19,949 nucleotides of DNA, taken from the NCBI GenBank assembly GCA_001766655.1, contig MJCC01000003.1:980596-1000544 (forward strand), read 5' to 3'. Positions 1 to 6,617 of the stretch are shown here, piece after piece. Source of the stretch: Phytomonas francai. Lineage: Eukaryota > Euglenozoa > Kinetoplastea > Trypanosomatida > Trypanosomatidae. The notes beneath the pieces were generated by a model. The model made no database searches. It was not told the DNA's origin and saw nothing but the letters and a program-made list of their open reading frames with translations. The position numbers were made by a program, and so were the translations under genes. Every line of letters begins with the position of its first letter. Positions within the stretch are counted from its first letter, which is position 1.

Positions 1-291
1 CTCATACCCCATTTACAGGCTTGCGCTAAAACAATAAAGAGTTCGAGAGATGCCAGCAGCAAGGAAAGCGGCAAAATGGAAAGCGAGATGTCTTGGACAG
101 TGGAATCGACGTGTATTGCATTCGGCGATAATGAGAATGACGTACCAATGCTCGTCAGGGCTGCCAAAGGATGCCTAATGGGCAACAGTTCAGCAGAGCT
201 AAAGGAGAATCTAAAAAGAGACGTAGTGGTCGTTGGCACAAATTCTGAGGATGGCGTTGCCCGCGAACTGAAGAAAATTTTTAAGGTTTAA
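1..291 (+). CDS. HAD-superfamily (type IIB, Cof/SPP-like) phosphatase, 3' part
   Basis: The reading frame is open from the first base of the window, so the gene begins upstream and only the last 96 residues are visible; the ATG at 76 is probably internal. The fragment carries HAD motif IV in its Cof/type IIB form, GDNENDVPML, in which the Asp residues bind Mg2+, followed by the family's usual tail: an AAKG..MGNSSAELK segment and the closing TNSEDGVARELKKIF helix. HAD-IIB enzymes hydrolyse phosphate esters, mostly sugar phosphates. The nucleophile motif (DxDGT) and cap domain lie outside the window, so the substrate cannot be inferred. A Ser/Lys/Glu-rich stretch just before motif IV looks like a lineage-specific insertion. 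The family call is firm; a sucrose-phosphatase-like or phosphomannose/phosphoglycerate role is open. Confidence 0.8.
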   Translation, partial: LIPHLQACAKTIKSSRDASSKESGKMESEMSWTVESTCIAFGDNENDVPMLVRAAKGCLMGNSSAELKENLKRDVVVVGTNSEDGVARELKKIFKV

Positions 292-840
292 GAGAATAAA
301 GGGAAATGCTGTAATGAATTTTTTTTCGCATTCCTTTCGTTTGAAACTTTCATGAGCAATTCATTTTCGCTCACATACAAGCGTCCTCTCAGGTTGCATA
401 ACGGTTGTATCTTTTCAATTATGATTGTCTATAGAGAAAGGAATCTAGGCCAGCTACATCAGATTCACATCAAAAAAATTACCTGTGCAAGCGAACTCGG
501 AACTGGTCGCTTAAGTAAAATAATTGCTTCTTCTTTCTAATGTCCATCGATTCTTTTCCTAAAAGCAATTTGTGAAAATTATAGAATGCAAAAGGGGAGA
601 AAGTTCAATCATACGAAAAACGTAAATGCAATCAACTGTTCATATAGTTTTAAACTAACATCATTCTTGATTAGCATTTGAAGTTCGGCTTTTCTTTCGT
701 TTGATGCATCTTCCCTCCTTGTTAGTGTGTGAGTAAACATTATAGTTCATGACATAGAAATTATTGTATCCATCTATCTATATATACTAAATTATTTCAC
801 CATTTCTCTATGTATATAACATCTTTGTGTCTACAAATAT

Positions 841-856
841 ATCTATCTATCTATCT
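841..856. repeat. (ATCT)4 microsatellite
   Basis: Four perfect ATCT units occur here, and a shorter interrupted run of the same unit lies about 70 bases upstream (near 770-790). This is simple-sequence DNA in a spacer; no function is implied. Confidence 0.85.
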
Positions 857-959
857 GCTATCGGTGTAGATCTATATAAATTTGTATATTGAAGGCATTT
901 CAATAAGCTTTATAAAAAGTTTATTCGATAATATCGAAACGAGGGTTTAAATACCTAAC

Positions 960-976
960 TGTATTCTTTTTAAAAG
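960..976 (+). promoter_or_regulatory. Candidate spliced-leader acceptor for the zinc-finger gene
   Basis: A T-rich tract, gtattctttttaaaag, ends in AG at 975-976, about 41 bases before the ATG at 1018. In trypanosomatids a polypyrimidine tract followed by AG is the normal trans-splicing signal. Choice among nearby AGs is uncertain. Confidence 0.35.
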
Positions 977-1017
977 TCGTTAAACCTAAAAAGGTAAGAA
1001 GATACATTACCTTTCTT

Positions 1018-2118
1018 ATGTGCCACAAAAACCTCACTGCAGAACCCACTCCCCTTACCTTGGATGTTAACAGATGTGCTAAACTTTCATGCGATCAATT
1101 CCCTTTTACCTGCAAGCATCAGAAGAGCTCTCCTGTTCGCTGCTACCGGGACTCCCTCTATACCATTGATACTCTAATTCTCTCGGAAAATGATGCTGAG
1201 CTGTCGAACTTGGGGTTGGACATTACAGAGCGCGATAGGGGTAATCCAAAGCCAAAGCAGAATACTTTGAAGAATGGAGCGGGAAAAACGAATGCCTCGG
1301 TCAACAAGAGCGCCAATCACGGTAAAATCGATTCACCAGGTATCAACACAAGGAACGTTTGCCGGCATTTCGTCAGCGGAAAATGCAACCGCGGGTGCTG
1401 CTGTCGATTCTACCATCCGGGCTTGATCCACCGTGCCGTGCTGTCGCTCGACTCGCAAACGCTGAGGCAGAAGCCAATCACGCCCTTGATGGACATAGCT
1501 CTTCAGAAGCAGCGAATCAACACGGAGAGTATCTGCCCCCCACAGACATCTGATGGCTTCTTCACCAAACCTATGAATACCAAAGCGTGGGTTAACCCCG
1601 AGTTTAATCAGTCCGTGAGCCTGGAATCACTCAACGGTGGGCTCAGCAACATCGCATACGAAGAGGCAGGTTCTTCGATCGTGGGGGAGAAGGGTCTCCC
1701 AATGATGAACATGTCCGACATGAGTGGGCCCCAGAGCGAAACGAAGCTCTCTGTGACATCACAATTTGGGCCTTCCACCTCGGACGAGATGGGTTCCAAC
1801 TCTTTCATTTTGCCGATGTTCCGTTCGCTAGAGGCGAACCAGGGACCGTTAAATCAGGCGCAGACCAAATTAAAAATGCAAAACCCCTACCAAGGGCACA
1901 ACTACCTCGTACCCTCACAACAAATGGACGCCTGTGCGTCTGATTACATCCAGCAGCAGCTCTGGTCCTATCCATTCCCCACAAATTCGTGCTGCAAGCG
2001 ATCGCCTGCTCCCCAGGGTTCCTGCTTTGACCAAGGCAGCAAGAGGCGCTTTGCGTGTAAAACCTATGCAAAATGCTGTAGGAAGTTCAGAAAGTCCTAC
2101 GAAATCGATACGGAATAG
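1018..2118 (+). CDS. CCCH zinc-finger protein (ZC3H family), probable RNA-binding regulator
   Basis: The 366-residue product has one clear CCCH finger of the CX7CX5CX3H type at residues 115-133 (C115, C123, C129, H133), the standard spacing of trypanosomatid ZC3H proteins. Such proteins bind mRNA and control its stability or translation, which matters in organisms with little promoter-level control. A second Cys/His cluster at residues 20-42 (C20, C25, C32, H34, C42) does not fit the CCCH spacing and may be a degenerate or different module. The rest (about 140-320) is Ser/Gln/Pro-rich and likely disordered. The last 50 residues are rich in Cys, Lys and Arg. The start is the first ATG after an in-frame stop at 913. 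Family membership is firm; which ZC3H member it is remains unknown. Confidence 0.85.
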   Translation: MCHKNLTAEPTPLTLDVNRCAKLSCDQFPFTCKHQKSSPVRCYRDSLYTIDTLILSENDAELSNLGLDITERDRGNPKPKQNTLKNGAGKTNASVNKSANHGKIDSPGINTRNVCRHFVSGKCNRGCCCRFYHPGLIHRAVLSLDSQTLRQKPITPLMDIALQKQRINTESICPPQTSDGFFTKPMNTKAWVNPEFNQSVSLESLNGGLSNIAYEEAGSSIVGEKGLPMMNMSDMSGPQSETKLSVTSQFGPSTSDEMGSNSFILPMFRSLEANQGPLNQAQTKLKMQNPYQGHNYLVPSQQMDACASDYIQQQLWSYPFPTNSCCKRSPAPQGSCFDQGSKRRFACKTYAKCCRKFRKSYEIDTE

Positions 2119-3083
2119 CCCTTTGTGTGATGGGCACCCCCTCGATTGCGCACGAAAGGAATCTTGGATATCTTATATCTCCTAGAAGGTAGCACAACAA
2201 GTCCCAGGAATGGCAAGTTGATTAGGAGGTTTCTGTGGTCTCTACTATGTATATCTTTTCGTTGTTGTTGTTTATTGTTTTGTTTTGTTACATTATACAT
2301 ATTCTAAGCTGAGGCATTCTAAATTTGGTGGAAAATGCGAATTCAAGTGTCTATTATTGCGTTCTCATATATAGTACTCAGCCAGAAGCTATGCATTGTC
2401 GTCACTTCTGCTTGTATTCATTTTATTTCGGCACCAGTGGTGCTTTCGTTTATGGTTTCCGCATGTGATTGATTTTGTTGTTAAAGTATTATCAAGCTCT
2501 TTATGGGCATTCATATTTTCAGTCTTTCAAAAAAAAAATTACATAAGCTGAAATACGAAACGAAAAACTGAAGCTAAGGATGGTGTAACGTAGTTTGACT
2601 TTACTACCGTTTGTGCTTCGTGTTAATTTCTGCTGTCAAACGTATCTGCACAGCTTGACGAGAATGTATTCGTCTATATTCCTATTGTTGTTTACTTTTC
2701 CCCTTTTGTGCTCTTCTGAAATCGTAAATTTCTGTTGGGTTGTAATGTACAGATTTTCTTTTAGTAATATATATACTTTTGCTGTTACCAACACTTATCT
2801 AGTTCATAATTGGTTAGTTCAGTTAAGGTGATTTATAACTGTTCATACTCGAAGAATCTACTAATTATTTCTATATATAAGCTTTTAAACAATCTATTTG
2901 TGTAGGGCTGACGTCTATTATTGAGAGTTTCCGCGTATTCACTTCTCCTTTCTAGACGAAGTGATTATTTTCATCGCTCAAGAATAACCAAGGATCGATA
3001 ACAGCTTGGGTTTGAGGAGCTAAATCACCCTAGGAGAGGAATAAAAAACATCGTAGGGCTAATTTCCTAATTCAGTGATTTAA
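2119..3083. other. Intergenic spacer, AT-rich
   Basis: Almost 1 kb of T-rich spacer lies between the zinc-finger gene and the LYR-AlgH gene. It should carry a long 3' UTR, plausible for a gene regulated after transcription, followed by the next gene's 5' UTR. A 78-codon frame at 2595-2831 is Phe/Leu/Tyr-rich only because of the T-rich composition and is not called. No tRNA or repeat unit beyond homopolymer runs was seen. Confidence 0.6.
2937..2955 (+). promoter_or_regulatory. Candidate spliced-leader acceptor for the LYR-AlgH gene
   Basis: The pyrimidine tract attcacttctcctttctag ends in AG at 2954-2955, about 130 bases before the ATG at 3084. A weaker alternative (aatttcctaattcag, AG at 3074-3075) would leave a leader of only eight bases. 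Confidence 0.4.
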
Positions 3084-4715
3084 ATGTTTTCTGGAAGGAC
3101 ACTGTTTTCGTCAATAAAGGATGTGATGAAGCAGGGGACCTCGACAACACCGGCTCTTTCGCCAATCGTGACTCGGTCCTTGTACCGCAGCTTGTTCCGC
3201 GAGGTGTCCAGACTAGACGCTGATCCTTTGGCGAAAACATTGTTCCCATGCACACAGGATATACAGGAATGGATTGGCGTGTCGCGAATGTTGTACGTCC
3301 CGAACAGTAAATCGTACGTAGAGGTCCTTCGAAACGCGTTTCGGGATTCAACCCGGGCCCCAAACATCAGTCTGGCCTTTAACATTCTGAACCGACTGCG
3401 TGTCCACCACGAGAACGTGAAGAGCAAACTGCCGCTCATCCTGAAGGACAGAAAAATTGTGCTTGAATCGCTTGCGCAGGAAGCCCCGAAACAAAAGAAG
3501 CTGTTTAGGGCTGAGCCGTTGATAAAAGAAGAACTCTGCAGTGCGGCGTGCTACATTCCAGCGAGGCCCAACGCCCCAGGGCGTGTCGTGTTGCGGGCGC
3601 AACAAGACGTGGAGCTCAAAGAGGGCACCGTATTGGTAGCCCATCCGTTGTCTTCAACACACATAGACCGGCGCGTCCTGATGATTACAGAACGGACGCC
3701 GTTCATGACGAGTGGTGTGGTACTCGATCTCCAGTACGGTTTCCCAGTCTCAAAAGGGAGCCCAATGTTCCCAGAAATTTTCTGGGGCCATGACGTATAC
3801 GATGGCGGATTTAATCAGATTGGCTTTACAATGCCGCCGACTCCGCAAATCGTGTTTCTGCACACTCTAGAACCACCAAAGGAGCCATCAGAGGAAACAG
3901 CTTCGTCCCGTGGAAGTTGGCTCTCATGGCGGCAGTCATCCACACCAGCAGAAAAGCAGCTTACTTTGCAGCAACAGCATGAAGTGTTCTGCCGCCCCCT
4001 TATTCGTGGCGGCGTCCTTGACAATGGTGAGAAGGAACCCAACCTGTACATCTCCAAGGTTGAAGCACTGCCTTACCTGGCAGAGATCGCCGCTGGACAA
4101 CCGCGCACGGCGCTACGCATCTATTGGGGTAATATGCGCTGGCCCACAGGGCAGGTCGAGGCGGAAATCAGCAATGGCCACTGGATACCAGTAAAGGTGT
4201 CGCCGTTGTTCTTTCGCTCCTACGAACTTTCGGCGAATAACGCGCCTCCGGAGCGCCTTCCGACTATAAAAGAACTACGAGAGGTGGCGCGCCTGCGGGA
4301 GAAACGCTACGGTGCTAACATCACCATCCCACAGGTATTTCTCGCGGAACAGGTTGTGCGGCAGCGAGAATTTCTGTGGGATGAAATAATGTATGCGCTA
4401 GGCAAAGAGTACACGGCGCTGGTTGGCATATTGAACCCATTTATAATGAGCCCCGCAAACCGCGGCTTTCCGAGGATTGTGTCATCCTTGCCGATAAGCC
4501 CAACGCGGCAATCGTTTACGAGCACACACGAAGCTATTGAACCCACGTTCGACGATGAGCTTAACATGAGCCCTTTCGCACCAGAAGAAGAGGAGGAATC
4601 GAGTTTCAACACGACAACCCAAGCGGAAGCTCTTAACGCCTCTTCGAATGAAAATAAGAAGGCCAACGAGGACCCTCGTCCTTCAGATGACGACAAAGAC
4701 AAGGGTAAGGATTAA
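3084..4715 (+). CDS. Fusion of N-terminal LYR-like module with YqgE/AlgH (UPF0301, DUF179) domain; likely mitochondrial
   Basis: The 543-residue protein has three visible parts. Residues 1-30 are Ser/Thr-rich with several Lys and Arg and no acidic residue except D13, compatible with a mitochondrial presequence. Residues 31-108 look like a LYR (Complex1_LYR) module: RSLYRSLFRE, then a helix with VLRNAFRDS and a closing LAFNILNRL helix, the order seen in mitochondrial LYR proteins that bind acyl carrier protein or support Fe-S and respiratory-complex assembly. Residues about 180-378 form an AlgH/YqgE domain: GTVLVAHPL, a strand-turn ending SGVVLDL, an FILH-like IVFLHT, and the signature YWGNMRWPTGQVEAEISNG. 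A Ser/Glu/Gln-rich insertion (about 262-300) splits this domain. The C-terminal 70 residues are acidic and low-complexity. The molecular function of AlgH proteins is not established. The AlgH call is firm; the LYR call is good but made by eye. Confidence 0.82.
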   Translation: MFSGRTLFSSIKDVMKQGTSTTPALSPIVTRSLYRSLFREVSRLDADPLAKTLFPCTQDIQEWIGVSRMLYVPNSKSYVEVLRNAFRDSTRAPNISLAFNILNRLRVHHENVKSKLPLILKDRKIVLESLAQEAPKQKKLFRAEPLIKEELCSAACYIPARPNAPGRVVLRAQQDVELKEGTVLVAHPLSSTHIDRRVLMITERTPFMTSGVVLDLQYGFPVSKGSPMFPEIFWGHDVYDGGFNQIGFTMPPTPQIVFLHTLEPPKEPSEETASSRGSWLSWRQSSTPAEKQLTLQQQHEVFCRPLIRGGVLDNGEKEPNLYISKVEALPYLAEIAAGQPRTALRIYWGNMRWPTGQVEAEISNGHWIPVKVSPLFFRSYELSANNAPPERLPTIKELREVARLREKRYGANITIPQVFLAEQVVRQREFLWDEIMYALGKEYTALVGILNPFIMSPANRGFPRIVSSLPISPTRQSFTSTHEAIEPTFDDELNMSPFAPEEEEESSFNTTTQAEALNASSNENKKANEDPRPSDDDKDKGKD

Positions 4716-5066
4716 AATATTTATTTTTGCTTGTCCTGCTGGTTCTATTTTTTCCCTTTATATTAGCGATGTTGTCTATTTATGCCGATTTCTTGACTAT
4801 AAATACATCATTGCTGCTGTCCAATGCGTCCTGGTCAAGTGCGTTGTTGGATTTTTTCCCCAAAGTTATTAAATTTCTAAACAAAAAGCACTTTCATATT
4901 GACCATTTTTCTGAATAATCATGTTACTTTTTCCCTCCCAATTGACGCTGGATCTAGATTCTCACCAATAATTCATTGTCGTAATTGTTTTACTTTTTTC
5001 TGCGTTATTCTTTTCACTGAAACAAAAGCTATTCTCAAAAGGTGCTGAAATAACCTGCACAATTCA
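4716..5066. other. Intergenic spacer upstream of ATG12
   Basis: About 350 bases of T-rich spacer. Small frames at 4648-4918 are out-of-frame continuations past the preceding stop and not genes. The right part contains a long pyrimidine tract that fits a trans-splicing signal for the next gene. Confidence 0.6.
4985..5028 (+). promoter_or_regulatory. Candidate spliced-leader acceptor for ATG12
   Basis: A pyrimidine-rich run (ttgttttacttttttctgcg and the following ttattcttttcactg) precedes AG at 5027-5028. A second AG lies at 5040-5041. Either would leave a 5' UTR of roughly 25-40 bases before the ATG at 5067. Confidence 0.4.
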
Positions 5067-5423
5067 ATGGAGCGCACCGTCTCTGACAAGGTTAAACTGA
5101 CGTTCAACACCACCCGCTTCGGTGTAAAGTTGGCAGACGGTGTTTTCGAGTCTAGCACTACAATTGGCGAAATTCATTCGCGGTTGCGAAAAAAATTGCT
5201 GAAAGCTTTGACCGACGATGTGGGCCATAATCGTCAGGGAAGCAGCGGCGGTGGGGATTTCTACGCATTCACCACAATGACCCACTTCTTCATCCGCAAC
5301 GGCACGGAGGCCTTCATCCCAGCCCCTCATCAGACGCTGGGGGAGCTACTCAAGGTGTGCACCACATCGAAGGATTCGCGCACTCTGGCAGCAACCATAG
5401 ACGTGGAAGTGTTCTGTGGGTAA
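5067..5423 (+). CDS. ATG12: Autophagy-related ubiquitin-like protein ATG12
   Basis: This 118-residue protein matches the size and fold pattern of ATG12: a first beta strand (KVKLTFNTTRFGVKL), a helix with RLRKKLLKAL at 39-48, a Ser/Gly-rich loop at 55-63, then the diagnostic second half FFIRN.TEAFIPAPHQTLGELLKVC (74-98), equivalent to the FAPSPDQ..GNLY segment of ATG12. It ends in FCG, so a C-terminal Gly (G118) is present without processing. ATG12 is attached through its terminal Gly to a Lys of ATG5 by ATG7 and ATG10; the conjugate acts as the E3-like factor for ATG8 lipidation at forming autophagosomes. The Trp that usually precedes the final Gly is replaced by Cys. ATG8 is the main alternative, but the missing N-terminal helical extension and the APHQT segment favour ATG12. 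Confidence 0.75.
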   Translation: MERTVSDKVKLTFNTTRFGVKLADGVFESSTTIGEIHSRLRKKLLKALTDDVGHNRQGSSGGGDFYAFTTMTHFFIRNGTEAFIPAPHQTLGELLKVCTTSKDSRTLAATIDVEVFCG

Positions 5424-5588
5424 AGGTGGTATTTCCAACACTATATCTCTAATTATTTACTATGAGCATGAAAATGAGTTAATGATAAACTACCGATGAT
5501 TTTATTCACACAACTGATATGTTTCTTGTATACCTTTTTTTGGGGGGGTTTCGCTAGTGCTACGATATTCTTTAGCTGGCAAGTGGGT

Positions 5589-5602
5589 ACTCATTTCCAC
5601 AG
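5589..5602 (+). promoter_or_regulatory. Candidate spliced-leader acceptor at the ALKBH7 start
   Basis: The tract actcatttccacag ends in AG directly in front of the ATG at 5603. Other AGs follow T-rich tracts at 5556-5557 and 5574-5575. If the last AG is used, the leader has almost no gene-encoded 5' UTR. Confidence 0.3.
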
Positions 5603-6496
5603 ATGCTGCAGTTTAGTGCGCGTCTAATGGGAGGCATTGCGACCAGCCTTGTATCTATGCGCCGTGCCCCGTCGTTTCAGCATCCACCAGCAGAAGATGT
5701 AATCGGTAAAAATGTAAAGGACATCCCTGCAAACTGGGTTACGGCGTACGTTACACCAGAAGTAATCACAAGGGAAGAGGAGCAGGCACTGTTGAGGTTT
5801 GTTGATCCATGGTTTGCACGGTTGGAATACAATGATGCACATGCGGACGGGCTCATCCATCATTATATGGAATTTTATCGTTCCTACAAAGGTCTGACAC
5901 AACAGCTGTGTAGTGGGGCTGCTACGTCTGCTGTGTCGTCAGCCTCCGGAGAAGCAAGGAGGCGCGTTGACGGCGGCGAAAACCTGAAAGTAAACCTAGA
6001 CCTAGAGGATGAGCAACTTGTTTGTGGGGCGCTTGCACGGGTCCGCGAGCTTGCAGTACACTATCTACCTCAAATCCCAATTGACGACCGGGTTCATTTT
6101 CTTAGATTAAAGGGAAGTGGATTTATCCGTGCGCATATCGACGAGAGCCGGAATTCAAGTGGGATTGTTGCTGGTTTGTGCCTCAATGCCGGGCGCGTGA
6201 TGACGTTAACACACCCTAAACACCCTGGTGAGACTGTGGAGCTGCTACTGGCGCCGCGGTGCCTCTACGCCCTAATAGGTCGAGCTCGTTACGATTGGGA
6301 ACACAGCGTCGATTGGGTACAAGACGACGACGAACACATCAAGCGCATTAAACAGAGTCTAGTCGTTGAGGGAACCCCAATTTATTTCGACGGAAAGGAT
6401 ACAGGTTTGACGCGAGACGCACGCACGGCTATCATATTCAGAGGCGTTTCGCCAATGCATCTTTTTGCTTCACGTATGCGTGTAGCACCGTGCTAA
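5603..6496 (+). CDS. ALKBH7: ALKBH7-type 2-oxoglutarate/Fe(II) dioxygenase, likely mitochondrial
   Basis: The 297-residue protein has the AlkB-family active site in ALKBH7 form. The iron ligands are H178 and D180 in AHIDESRNSSG, followed by IVAGLCL, typical of ALKBH7. The distal His is H234, in RARYDWEHSVDW after the LAPRCLYALIGRARY segment. R274 and R280 (RTAIIFR) give the RxxxxxR pattern that holds 2-oxoglutarate. The first 25 residues (MLQFSARLMGG..., three Arg, no acid) resemble a mitochondrial presequence, as in animal ALKBH7, which acts in mitochondria and influences cell death and mitochondrial RNA processing. A Ser/Ala/Arg-rich insertion at about 104-125 has no clear counterpart. The family assignment is strong; the substrate in this organism is not known. 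It is the last gene of the left cluster. Confidence 0.85.
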   Translation: MLQFSARLMGGIATSLVSMRRAPSFQHPPAEDVIGKNVKDIPANWVTAYVTPEVITREEEQALLRFVDPWFARLEYNDAHADGLIHHYMEFYRSYKGLTQQLCSGAATSAVSSASGEARRRVDGGENLKVNLDLEDEQLVCGALARVRELAVHYLPQIPIDDRVHFLRLKGSGFIRAHIDESRNSSGIVAGLCLNAGRVMTLTHPKHPGETVELLLAPRCLYALIGRARYDWEHSVDWVQDDDEHIKRIKQSLVVEGTPIYFDGKDTGLTRDARTAIIFRGVSPMHLFASRMRVAPC

Positions 6497-6545
6497 GAAG
6501 ACTTAAAAAATAATAATCAAAAAGGGTAAGGTTTTATATATGTGT

Positions 6546-6578
6546 CTGCCATATTTGTATTGCTTGAAATTATGGCAG
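6546..6578. repeat. Short inverted repeat in the strand-switch region
   Basis: CTGCCATA at 6546-6553 is mirrored by TATGGCAG at 6571-6578, giving an 8-bp stem with a 17-base loop. It would form the same hairpin on either transcript. Such a stem can arise by chance, so the terminator idea is only an inference. Confidence 0.4.
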
Positions 6579-6596
6579 CCGCGTCTATTCATTTAG

Positions 6597-6606
6597 CCAT
6601 TAATGG
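6597..6606. repeat. 10-bp palindrome CCATTAATGG
   Basis: A perfect palindrome sits a few bases from the stop codon of the minus-strand gene. Its role is unknown and chance is possible. Confidence 0.4.
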
Positions 6607-6617
6607 TCTAGAGTTTT

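Larger units (their letters stand above)
292..1017. other. Intergenic spacer with TCTA microsatellites
   Basis: This AT-rich stretch of about 0.7 kb lies between the HAD gene and the zinc-finger gene. It should hold the 3' UTR of the first and the 5' UTR of the second. A 62-codon frame at 352-540 has spacer-like composition and no recognisable motif, so I do not call it. Short TCTA/ATCT repeats lie near 770-790 and 841-856. No RNA gene was recognised. Confidence 0.6.
6497..6617. other. Convergent strand-switch region
   Basis: The stop of the plus-strand ALKBH7 gene and the stop of the minus-strand surface-protein gene face each other across 121 AT-rich bases. In trypanosomatids such convergent points are where two polycistronic units end, often marked by base J and histone variants. 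Both 3' UTRs must lie here or overlap the opposing gene. It contains an inverted repeat (6546-6578) and a palindrome (6597-6606). No tRNA, which sometimes occupies such sites, was recognised. Confidence 0.8.

Noticed and set aside
352..540. 62-codon plus-strand frame in the first spacer
   Set aside because: It has an ATG but spacer-like composition and no motif, and sits where the 3' UTR of the HAD gene is expected.
841..856. ATCT and TA repeats considered as a satellite or centromere-like array
   Set aside because: The tracts are short, isolated microsatellites with different units; there is no tandem array of longer units.
2595..2831. 78-codon plus-strand frame with hydrophobic, Phe-rich product
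   Set aside because: The hydrophobicity follows from T-rich spacer DNA; the frame has no convincing start or neighbour support.
6497..6617. tRNA or other Pol III gene at the convergent switch
   Set aside because: No A-box/B-box pair or cloverleaf could be recognised on either strand within the 121 bases.
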